Source: a virus. Taken from it: a stretch of 64,000 bases of DNA. Every line of letters starts with the position of its first letter. The stretch's first letter is position 1. Of this stretch, positions 34,252 to 41,977 are shown piece after piece. The notes beneath the pieces were generated by a model. That model ran no database searches. It had not been told where the DNA came from and saw only the letters and a list, made by a program, of their open reading frames with translations. The translations under genes and the position numbers were made by a program. Where the stretch lies: positions 17,010-81,009 of the IMG/VR virus record IMGVR_UViG_3300032093_000070; one strand, written 5' to 3'.

Positions 34252-34871
34252 ACGAAGATTTTAAAACTAAAAAGTACTGTGTTGTTGAGTCTGGTCTTTC
34301 TAAAGACATTATAAATTTGGTTACTCAATACGCCCTTTTTGATGAAATGCAGAATTACAGCCCAGAGACAAGTGAACAACAGGTTCCGGGCGCTCACAGT
34401 TGTTATGCCGATCCTTTGATGGAGTCTCTCTTGCTTCATTTGCAACCAGAGATTGAAAAACATACTGGGCTATCTCTATACCCTACTTACTCTTACTACC
34501 GCGTCTATCACCCAGGAGACGAATTAAAACACCATGTTGACAGGCCTTCATGCGAAATATCTTTAACGATATCTTTTGAGTTTGATTTTAAAGGGGAGCT
34601 AAAAGCTTGGCCTATATACATAGATGGTACCCCTGTCGAACTAATGCCTGGTCAAATGGCTATTTATCGAGGAATTGATTTAGATCACTGGAGAGAAAAG
34701 TTAGAGGCCCCAGAGGGATCCTGGCATGTACAAGCTTTCCTTCATTATGTAGATGTAAACGGGCCGCATGCCGAGTATAAGTGGGATAAGAGAAACTCAA
34801 TAGGAGTAGCAAAACCAAATGTAATTTCAAACGCTACACCTAAAAAGAGTTATATTACTTATACAAAATGA
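34248..34871 (+). CDS. Second 2OG-Fe(II) oxygenase-like protein
   Basis: 207 residues, coupled to the first oxygenase by an ATGA overlap. The iron triad is H96-x-D98 (KHHVDRP) and H147 in DLDHWREKL. The YSYYRVYHPGDELKHHVD lead-in and LMPGQMAIYRG strand are typical of the superfamily. The [DE]HWRE motif is shared with the third oxygenase at 61027. A different substrate position from the first enzyme is likely. Confidence 0.8.
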   Translation: MNEDFKTKKYCVVESGLSKDIINLVTQYALFDEMQNYSPETSEQQVPGAHSCYADPLMESLLLHLQPEIEKHTGLSLYPTYSYYRVYHPGDELKHHVDRPSCEISLTISFEFDFKGELKAWPIYIDGTPVELMPGQMAIYRGIDLDHWREKLEAPEGSWHVQAFLHYVDVNGPHAEYKWDKRNSIGVAKPNVISNATPKKSYITYTK

Positions 34872-36502
34872 TTGTTGTAGGAGTAAGCAGATTCCACAAC
34901 TCCTCTGTTTGTTTAATAAAAGATGGGGAAATACTTTTCCACATAGACAACGAACGCCTATCTAATATTAAATACGACAGGTATCCTTTTTTAGCCTTGT
35001 CTAAAATAAAAGAGTATGTTGACCATGTTGATGTTGTAGCGATCGCCGGTCTTGGTCCAACTGTACCCGGGGAATACTTTGAAAGCACAGATGTCTACAC
35101 TACTTTTATTCGTGGGCTTGGTAAAACTTTCTTTAACTCAGACATAAAAATTTATAACTTTAGTATGGAGCACCATTTGACTCATGCTGCATCTGCGTTT
35201 TATTCCTCTGGGTTTTCTAATGCTCTCTGTATAGTAAAAGATGGGATGGGATCTGAGGTCTATTTAAATGATTCAATGTTTCTTGAAGGCACCTTTGGGA
35301 GAGAAACAATGTCTGTGTTTAAGGCGTCTTATCCAAGCAAGTTTAGTCGTTTACATCAAGAGGTTCTTGTTAACTTTAAAACCGATCCTATCTACCTAAA
35401 AGAAGGTGTTTCTGTTACAAATAATTTTGGAGAGGCGCTTGCGTTTGAAGATACATCAAAGGCTTTTGGTTTTCACGGCCTTGATGCAGGTAAAGTAATG
35501 GGCATGTCGTCTTACGGTAAATCAAATAAAAACATTCCACCCATATATGTAGACGGAAGAATAAACACTAATATTTTTTATGTGGGTAGCTCTTTATTGG
35601 ATCGAGAGTTGAGGTACAACAAGTTTAACGATTTTCAAGATAAAGCTGATTTTGCCTATTCCTTACAAAAAGCAACGCAAACACATGTAAAAGATCAAAT
35701 TATTAAATGGCATGAAAGCACAGGAGTAAAAGATATTTGTTTATCTGGCGGGTTCTTTTTAAACTGTGTTGCTAATTACGAATATCTTAAAGACCTCCCA
35801 AAAGGTGTACGACTTTATATAGAACCTATATCAAGTGACTCTGGAACAGCTATGGGTGCCGCAAAATTAGCGTGGCACATGGAAACAAAAGATATGTCTA
35901 TCAGAGAACAAAAATCCGTATATTACGGTCCAATGCCTGTTATTGATAGTAATAAATATGTAAAAAACACATCTAGTTCTGAGGTGGCAAACAAACTTGT
36001 AAAAGGAAAAATTATTGCCATATATCAAGGTAGATCAGAAGCTGGACCTAGGGCCTTAGGCAATAGAAGTATTTTATTTGACCCTAGAGTTAGAGATGGA
36101 AAAGACATTGTAAACAGGGTTAAAAAGAGAGAATGGTTTAGACCCTTCGCGGGTACGGTTCTTCTTGATTATGCCCACGAGTGGTTTGATCTTAGGGGTC
36201 TTGAGGAAAGTCCCTTTATGATGTATGCCGTTGATGTTTTAGAAGATAAGAAAGACAAAATTCCAGCCATTGTTCATGTAGACGGAACATGTCGAATTCA
36301 AACAGTTACCAGAGAGCAGAACCCGCATTACTACGATTTAATAAATGAGTTCTATAAACTTACTGGCGTCCCAATACTATTTAACACTTCGTTTAACTTA
36401 GCTGGAGATTGCATTGTAGAGACCTTAGACGATGCGATCTCTACAGTGCAGGAAAGTGATATTGACTTTCTTTATCTTCCAGAACTACAAGTATTACTTT
36501 AA
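34868..36502 (+). CDS. O-carbamoyltransferase (NodU/CmcH/TobZ family)
   Basis: 544 residues with both family domains. The N-terminal kinase-like fold carries FHNSSVCLIKDGEILF, the metal-binding HHLTHAASAFYSS (H102, H106) and KDGMGSE. The C-terminal domain has QGRSEAGPRALGNRSILFDP, the family's most conserved motif. The family carbamoylates hydroxyl groups of small molecules and sugars, using carbamoyl phosphate and ATP. It overlaps the previous gene as ATGA, so hydroxylation followed by carbamoylation is plausible. Its A+T-rich codon use differs from the flanking fibre genes. Confidence 0.92.
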   Translation: MIVVGVSRFHNSSVCLIKDGEILFHIDNERLSNIKYDRYPFLALSKIKEYVDHVDVVAIAGLGPTVPGEYFESTDVYTTFIRGLGKTFFNSDIKIYNFSMEHHLTHAASAFYSSGFSNALCIVKDGMGSEVYLNDSMFLEGTFGRETMSVFKASYPSKFSRLHQEVLVNFKTDPIYLKEGVSVTNNFGEALAFEDTSKAFGFHGLDAGKVMGMSSYGKSNKNIPPIYVDGRINTNIFYVGSSLLDRELRYNKFNDFQDKADFAYSLQKATQTHVKDQIIKWHESTGVKDICLSGGFFLNCVANYEYLKDLPKGVRLYIEPISSDSGTAMGAAKLAWHMETKDMSIREQKSVYYGPMPVIDSNKYVKNTSSSEVANKLVKGKIIAIYQGRSEAGPRALGNRSILFDPRVRDGKDIVNRVKKREWFRPFAGTVLLDYAHEWFDLRGLEESPFMMYAVDVLEDKKDKIPAIVHVDGTCRIQTVTREQNPHYYDLINEFYKLTGVPILFNTSFNLAGDCIVETLDDAISTVQESDIDFLYLPELQVLL

Positions 36503-37467
36503 GAATTAACTGGGTAGCGGATAATCACAACGCCGTGACCACCAGCTCCGCCTTCTCCACCAGGAGTTGGAGGAGGAGATGCTCCAGCACCGCCTCCGCC
36601 TCCGCCACCAAGACCGTTTGTTCCAGCGTATCCAGTACTTGGACCAGAACTGTTTAACCAACCACCGGCTCCGCCACCGCCAGGTCCGCCAGCTCCGCCA
36701 GCAACTCCCGGTGCGGGACCTCCGCCTCCGCCTCCGCCGCCTCCGGCGTAAGTAATAGAAGAACCTGAAATAGAAAATGCTAAACCGCTTCCGCCAACAG
36801 TTACACGGCCTTGACCTCCAGGGTTACCAGCGCTTCCAGCACCACCACCACTAGATCCACTATAAATTGGCGAGTTAATGCAGTCGCCACCTTTAAATCC
36901 ATAACCAATTCCGCCACCACTAGGTCCCTGTGTTGCAGATCCTCCGGGTGCGTTTGGTTGTGATCCACCACCACCGCCACCACCGCCGGATCCGCCTGGA
37001 CCTCCAAAGCTTCCTGGACCTCCAGGTCCGCATCCGCCGTAGCCACCACCGATAGCAGTGATTCCATTGAATACTGAGTTGCCACCTTGGTTTCCTGGTG
37101 ACTGAGAGTTTCCTGCGGTAAATGTAGCTCCCGCTCCAACTGTTACAGATAAAGCACCAGATGTTACTGGGCTTGCAGAGTGATAAACAAGACCACCTGC
37201 TCCAGCACCACCGCCACCATCTGAACCACCGGTGTTTGCGCCAGAGTTTCTAGATCCACCAGATCCACCGCCAGCAAGCACTAATACTTCAACATTTCCA
37301 GAAGCAGTGGCAGTAAAAGTTTGAGCACCACCTGTATAGTTAAAAGTATGAATGCGGTAACCACCAGCAGTTGTAATGGTTCCGCCAGTAGAGTCGCTTA
37401 ATCTGGCAGTTGGTCTAAACCGTCCCTGTGGTCCGAACGAAGATCGAACAGATGCTATAAAAGGCAT
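36499..37467 (-). CDS. Glycine-rich fibre tip protein, cassette copy B
   Basis: 322 residues: an N-terminal domain (VRSSFGPQGRFRPTARLSDS, GGTITTAGGYRIHTF) and a long Gly/Ser/Ala-rich body (runs of glycine from about residue 60) ending in HGVVIIRYPVNS. The paralogue at 41041 has the same start and end (GGTITTAGGYRIHAF and GIVVIRYPI). Glycine-rich adhesin tips of this type determine receptor binding in some T-even phages. Its 3' end overlaps the plus-strand carbamoyltransferase by 4 bases (convergent). Confidence 0.85.
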   Translation of the reverse strand: MPFIASVRSSFGPQGRFRPTARLSDSTGGTITTAGGYRIHTFNYTGGAQTFTATASGNVEVLVLAGGGSGGSRNSGANTGGSDGGGGAGAGGLVYHSASPVTSGALSVTVGAGATFTAGNSQSPGNQGGNSVFNGITAIGGGYGGCGPGGPGSFGGPGGSGGGGGGGGSQPNAPGGSATQGPSGGGIGYGFKGGDCINSPIYSGSSGGGAGSAGNPGGQGRVTVGGSGLAFSISGSSITYAGGGGGGGGGPAPGVAGGAGGPGGGGAGGWLNSSGPSTGYAGTNGLGGGGGGGAGASPPPTPGGEGGAGGHGVVIIRYPVNS

Positions 37468-37476
37468 TTAAGCTCC

Positions 37477-39951
37477 TTAGAAGTTTAGAGACGCTGCGCC
37501 GTAGACGATCCAAGAACCACCTGAAGTGCGTTGCATTGTAAAGTTGAAGATATCAATCTTATTAGCAGATGAGGTTGGAGTTGGAGCAGCACTACCTAAC
37601 CAACGAATAGTTTGAGAAGCTCCTGCAATTTGGAAAGTTGTTGGAATGTATCCGGTAGAACCTTGTGTAACTATGACGTTAATTGTCATAATTTTAGATC
37701 CTTCTGTAGGAACATTTGTTACGTTAAAGGTCATTGCGCCAGAAGGAGCGGTAGCGATATAGAAAATGTTTCCAGCAGTCCAATCAAGGGTTCCCACATT
37801 GGAAGCTAGGGTTACATCAACTACCTGCTCACGAAGTTCTTGAACGTCTGTAGTACCAGAGAAGGACGCTCCACCAGTAAATGTAAGAGATCCGGAAGAA
37901 GAAACTCCACCGTTGGCTGTAAGTAACCCAGTAACTCCAAGGGTACCCGCAACTGCGGCGTTTCCAGTTGTTGCGTTAACAGTGAACTTATTAGTTGCGA
38001 CGGCAAAGTTTCCTGTTACATCTCCAGTACCGCCAACTGCAAGAGTTCCCGTAGCTTCGATGTTCTTTGCCTTAAAGTCCGCAAATACTAAACCACCTTC
38101 AGAGAAGTTAACTGTAGATGTAGGTTTTGTTGTTGCGTCCGCAAATATTTTAATAATTCCATCTGAAGCGTCACGAACAATTCCTGAGAACTTGCGTCGA
38201 GCAGATACAGATGCGGATCCTGTTGGACTTACGGCTGTTGAAGACACATTTGATGCAGTCTTAGCGTAGGTAAATGTAGTTGAAGTAGGCACGGTAGTAA
38301 TTTGATATGTGCCGTTAAATGTGGCGTCTACGCCTGTTACTGTAACCCAATCACCAACTAGATAGTTGTGGTTTGCTGCTGTGGTTAGGGTAGCCACATT
38401 TGAAGTAAGAGCCTTGTTATTAACAACCGCAGTAATAGCTGATACGGTTACAGCGTACTCCCCAATTAATCCAAGATCAAGAGTGTCTGCGTTGTTAGCG
38501 TTACCAACAAATACAAGTGGGTCAGAAACCGCTAGGTTAGATGTAGTAGTAGATCCACCACCAAATGAAAGGTTACCTACGATTGCCACATCACCAGCAA
38601 TATTCATATCGCCTTGGATACCCACGCCACCAACAACTGTTAGAGCACCTGTTGTAGGAGAGGTAGATTCCGTTGGAATTTCAATATGAACATTTACATC
38701 TGGAGTAATTTCCATCTGTGTGTTGTCAGATCCCAAACCTCCAGCGGCAAAAACAATCTTGTTTTCTGCGCCAGTATCGCCTGTAGCAAGAACAAGGTTT
38801 CCGTTTCCAGATGATCCGACAGGGGCGGTTACGAAAATGTAACCGTCGTTAGGACCTGTGATGGTGAACTCTGGATCGCTAAAGGTAGAACTTGTGATAC
38901 CTAAATCAATATAACCAGCAAAGTCAGTTCCGTTATCTGGGTAAGCAATGAAGTCGGAAGACGCATTAGGATCAGTGCTGGTGTTTTGCATGATGACCTG
39001 TGAGTAGTCATCTCCATCAATAGTAAAGAAAGCTACTGGGTTAGTAAAGCCTGTTACCGCAGATACAGTACCGCCTGATGCAACAGAGGTTACATTTGAT
39101 GCGGTTACGGCATAGGTAAATGTAGTAGTGGTCGGGGTATCAATAATTTCATGAGTACCGTTAAAAGTTGCATCTACCCCAGCTACAGTTACAAATTGGA
39201 AAGGAGAGTAGCCATGAGCTGCGCTTGTTGTAAGTGTTGCTACGTTAGACGTTAAAGCTTTGTTGGTAACAGTCTTAACATTTGTTCCGTTAGCGTCTGC
39301 CGTAGTTTTGGCATCTGCACCTACATAAAGAGCGCCGGATGTGTTTGATACTTCGGTATCCCCATCAACGGTTAATCCTGCCAGAGTTGGTGTCCCTGTC
39401 CAAGATGCTGATGTTCCATCAGTAGTTAAAACTTTTCCAGCGTTACCTGCTTGATTTGGATATGTTCCGTCTACTAACTTATCCCAAAACGCAGTATCTG
39501 TTGGGGCATTACCAGAGCTAGTGTTAGCTGTAAGGATGTAAGCAGATCCGCCGTAAGAAACTACATCACTCTTTTGATAAGTTGCAACACCTGAATAAGC
39601 TCCTTCGTACTGAATTCCATCAGAGATAAGAGTAAAGAAGCTGGTATTAGTTGGTGCTGTTCCCGGAGAAGCGTCTGCGGTGCAAAGGTATAACTTTCCA
39701 CCTTGAGAGATTACTTCGCCAACTTTGTATCCAGTGCTACCAGAGTACGCACCAACATATTTAAGACCAGATAAAATTAAATTCCAGTAAGTTGTATTAG
39801 TTGGAGCATACCCGCTTGCTGTTGTTGCAAACTTGTAGTGGTACAGGTTTCCACCGTAGCTGACTACATCGTTAAACTCGTAACTGGTTGCGCCGCTATA
39901 AACGCCTGTATAGGTAAAGCGCAGCTTTCCTAGATCAATGATTTGGGACAT
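37477..39951 (-). CDS. Long tail fibre, cassette copy B
   Basis: 824 residues. The N-terminus LGKLRFTYTGVYSGATSYEF is followed by three related 50-residue repeats (GAYSGSTGYKVGEVISQGGK with LYLC; then APTNTSFF type ends), resembling small carbohydrate-binding modules. Two KALTSNVATLTT beta modules lie at about 225-300 and 505-575, and a shared fibre body (QGDMNIAGDVAIVGNLSFGG) is nearly the same in the paralogue at 41978. Likely a trimeric adhesin. Confidence 0.85.
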   Translation of the reverse strand: MSQIIDLGKLRFTYTGVYSGATSYEFNDVVSYGGNLYHYKFATTASGYAPTNTTYWNLILSGLKYVGAYSGSTGYKVGEVISQGGKLYLCTADASPGTAPTNTSFFTLISDGIQYEGAYSGVATYQKSDVVSYGGSAYILTANTSSGNAPTDTAFWDKLVDGTYPNQAGNAGKVLTTDGTSASWTGTPTLAGLTVDGDTEVSNTSGALYVGADAKTTADANGTNVKTVTNKALTSNVATLTTSAAHGYSPFQFVTVAGVDATFNGTHEIIDTPTTTTFTYAVTASNVTSVASGGTVSAVTGFTNPVAFFTIDGDDYSQVIMQNTSTDPNASSDFIAYPDNGTDFAGYIDLGITSSTFSDPEFTITGPNDGYIFVTAPVGSSGNGNLVLATGDTGAENKIVFAAGGLGSDNTQMEITPDVNVHIEIPTESTSPTTGALTVVGGVGIQGDMNIAGDVAIVGNLSFGGGSTTTSNLAVSDPLVFVGNANNADTLDLGLIGEYAVTVSAITAVVNNKALTSNVATLTTAANHNYLVGDWVTVTGVDATFNGTYQITTVPTSTTFTYAKTASNVSSTAVSPTGSASVSARRKFSGIVRDASDGIIKIFADATTKPTSTVNFSEGGLVFADFKAKNIEATGTLAVGGTGDVTGNFAVATNKFTVNATTGNAAVAGTLGVTGLLTANGGVSSSGSLTFTGGASFSGTTDVQELREQVVDVTLASNVGTLDWTAGNIFYIATAPSGAMTFNVTNVPTEGSKIMTINVIVTQGSTGYIPTTFQIAGASQTIRWLGSAAPTPTSSANKIDIFNFTMQRTSGGSWIVYGAASLNF

Positions 39952-39952
39952 A

Positions 39953-40231
39953 CTACTTTACCTCCATGAGAAGTCGATCTCCGCTCCAAGAAAAACCAAG
40001 ATTGTATTCATTCCAAAGCCAGTGCTTGTAAGCCTCTGGATCGGCTTCTGCACCATCATCTGGAAGATCAATATCATCACCGCTATTAGGAGTTACCTGC
40101 TCAACAGTAACCCTGCTAGTTGTGTGATCCATTTTAAAACCGTAAAAGGTATTAACCGCAGCAAGATTAATTGCAGGAGCAGTGTCCTGTGTAACATTTG
40201 TTACAGGACGTGTATAAGCATACCCTGGCAC
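39953..40231 (-). CDS. 92-residue fibre-cassette protein, copy B
   Basis: 92 residues with the pattern FYGFKMDHTTSRVTVEQV and FSWSGDRLLMEVK, matching the 89-residue gene at 44056 (FYGFKYDPINDTLTIEEY, FSWDTTYTDQLIMEVD). Beta-rich; perhaps a fibre adaptor or chaperone. It lies 1 base from the long fibre gene. Confidence 0.75.
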   Translation of the reverse strand: MPGYAYTRPVTNVTQDTAPAINLAAVNTFYGFKMDHTTSRVTVEQVTPNSGDDIDLPDDGAEADPEAYKHWLWNEYNLGFSWSGDRLLMEVK

Positions 40232-40239
40232 TTAGTCTC

Positions 40240-40572
40240 CTATACGGTTACTTGGTCAATACCTTGTGCGTAAAACGATACTCCCGCGCTACCAGCAACT
40301 TTGACGACATCGCCATTGTTAACCGCAAAACGGAAAGTTTCATATGTATTGTATCCAGAAAGAGGAAGACTGTAAGCAACTAAGGCATATTGAGAAGCTT
40401 GAGTTGCTCCGCTAGGCACAATAAATACATAAATACTTGCGTTTGTAGGCTCTGTGTTGGTAGCTATTACAGAAAGCAGATAGTTATCTGTTGCAGTGAA
40501 GATCGTGGTTCCTGAGCTAAAAGCAACCTCTGAGGATAGCTTTACTACGCCGAGTCGTTCGATGCCGGCCAT
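40240..40572 (-). CDS. 110-residue fibre-cassette protein, copy B
   Basis: 110 residues, beta-rich, with TTIFTATDNYLLSVIATNTE and YALVAYSLPLSGYNTYETFR. The gene at 44322 also encodes exactly 110 residues and shares the layout (TVVSSITVANRDSVSTTFRI, HYVAYEITLDRNSTQVFTLG). Likely a small beta-sandwich decorating or capping the fibre. Confidence 0.75.
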   Translation of the reverse strand: MAGIERLGVVKLSSEVAFSSGTTIFTATDNYLLSVIATNTEPTNASIYVFIVPSGATQASQYALVAYSLPLSGYNTYETFRFAVNNGDVVKVAGSAGVSFYAQGIDQVTV

Positions 40573-40573
40573 A

Positions 40574-41041
40574 TCAGACTCCTAACCACCACGATAATGA
40601 GTAACTACCCGATCCACCTTCGCCTGTTGCTCCAGTAGCTCCTGTCGCACCAGTCGCTCCAGTAGCACCTGTAGGACCCGGTACTGTTGATGCCGGTCCA
40701 GTTGCACCTGTCGGTCCTTGAGGACCTACAGATCCGGCAGGACCTGTGGCACCTGTTGGACCAATTGGGGCAGCACCTGCTTCCACCCAGTATCCGTCAT
40801 AATAAATAAAAATTCCGCCTGTACTTGGATCAAACCAAGCATCACCAGCTTGCGGATTTACTGGAGCAGTAGATGTAGAAGACCAAACACCAGGTGCACC
40901 TGTAGCTCCCGTGGCTCCTGTAGGTCCGACAACAGGTGTGCGAATTACATTCCACGCAACACCATCCCACTTCCATGTAGTGGATCCAGAAGTAAATTCT
41001 TGATTGAGTGTAGGTGAATTAGGAAAATCAATTGCTGTCAT
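40574..41041 (-). CDS. Short collagen-like fibre protein, cassette copy B
   Basis: 155 residues: N-terminal domain FPNSPTLNQEFTSGSTTWKW, a globular segment (APGVWSSTSTAPVNPQAGDA, WFDPSTGGIFIYYDG) and two collagen-like stretches of Gly-Pro/Ala-Thr triplets, ending GSYSLSWWLGV. The WF...IYYDGYWVE segment is also in the longer collagen-like protein at 44683. It overlaps the Gly-rich gene at 41041 by one base. Confidence 0.8.
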   Translation of the reverse strand: MTAIDFPNSPTLNQEFTSGSTTWKWDGVAWNVIRTPVVGPTGATGATGAPGVWSSTSTAPVNPQAGDAWFDPSTGGIFIYYDGYWVEAGAAPIGPTGATGPAGSVGPQGPTGATGPASTVPGPTGATGATGATGATGATGEGGSGSYSLSWWLGV

Positions 41042-41973
41042 TAGATTGGATACCTAATAACTACAATACCTGAACCACCTACAACAACATCAGGAGGGTC
41101 ACTCCAAGAAGAACCTCCACCACCTGAGCCAGTATTAGCACCACCAGCTCCTCCTGGTCGGTTATCACCTACTGTTCCAGATGCTCCAGAGTTCAATGCG
41201 CTACCGCCGCCAGATCCTGCTGATCCACCACTTGTGGCAGAGCCACCGCCACCTCCACCTATACCACCATTTCCAGATTGCCCACCTGTATAAACACTAC
41301 CCCCACCGCCTGCAGCCCAATAATAATTTGTTCCTAAAATAGAATTTTGTAAACCGCTTCCGCCATGAGCAGTATCGCTACCTGATGAGCCGGCGCTTCC
41401 AGCACCACCACCTCCGCCGCCTCTTCTGTCGTTATTAATTCCAGGTCTACCGGCTCCGCCAGCATTACCTGTTCCTTGACCATTAGCAGATCCACCAGCA
41501 GTACCGTTGTCCGCACCACCGCCGCCTGAGCCACCAGATTTACCAGATGTAGAGTTTGATCCACCAGCATGTGAACCACCAAATCCACCACCGCTAGAAA
41601 TTAAATTAAACGCAGATGAATCTCCACCATTTGTACCTCCAGAGTCATTATTTCCTGAAGCAATTCCACCATTACCAACAACAATTGAATAATTTTGTTG
41701 ATTTATAGCAAGTGAACCAGACCTGTAGCCTCCAGCGCCTCCGCCTCCGCCAATAGCGCCTCCGCCTCCGCCACCGCCAATAATTAAATATTCAACTGTT
41801 CCGCCAGAATCTGGTACAAAAGTTGAAGTTCCAACAGCAGTAAAAGCATGAATGCGATATCCGCCGGCAGTTGTAATAGTTCCGCCAGTACTGCCGGTAC
41901 CTAAACGACCAGTTTGTCCTCTAAGTCTGCTTTGAACTCCGTAGCTTCCACGAACAGAGCTAACAAAAGGCAT
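41041..41973 (-). CDS. Glycine-rich fibre tip protein, cassette copy A
   Basis: 310 residues. The start VSSVRGSYGVQSRLRGQTGR and GGTITTAGGYRIHAF is followed by a body of Gly/Ser/Asn-rich repeats and an IVVIRYPI end. Paralogous to the 322-aa gene at 36499. The glycine-run loops differ between the copies, as expected if they contact different receptors. Confidence 0.85.
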   Translation of the reverse strand: MPFVSSVRGSYGVQSRLRGQTGRLGTGSTGGTITTAGGYRIHAFTAVGTSTFVPDSGGTVEYLIIGGGGGGGAIGGGGGAGGYRSGSLAINQQNYSIVVGNGGIASGNNDSGGTNGGDSSAFNLISSGGGFGGSHAGGSNSTSGKSGGSGGGGADNGTAGGSANGQGTGNAGGAGRPGINNDRRGGGGGGAGSAGSSGSDTAHGGSGLQNSILGTNYYWAAGGGGSVYTGGQSGNGGIGGGGGGSATSGGSAGSGGGSALNSGASGTVGDNRPGGAGGANTGSGGGGSSWSDPPDVVVGGSGIVVIRYPI

Positions 41974-41977
41974 TTAA

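Larger units (their letters stand above)
36499..41041 (-). repeat. Five-gene tail fibre cassette, copy B
   Basis: Order along the minus strand: collagen-like 155 aa, 110 aa, 92 aa, long fibre 824 aa, Gly-rich 322 aa. Each gene has a partner in the same order in copy A (41041-46257). Confidence 0.85.

Noticed and set aside
33622-36502. DNA hypermodification cassette as the first reading of the oxygenase-carbamoyltransferase operon
   Set aside because: Not excluded, but no C5-methyltransferase, hydroxymethylase or base kinase is in the window, and fibre genes surround the operon on both sides; kept only as the alternative.
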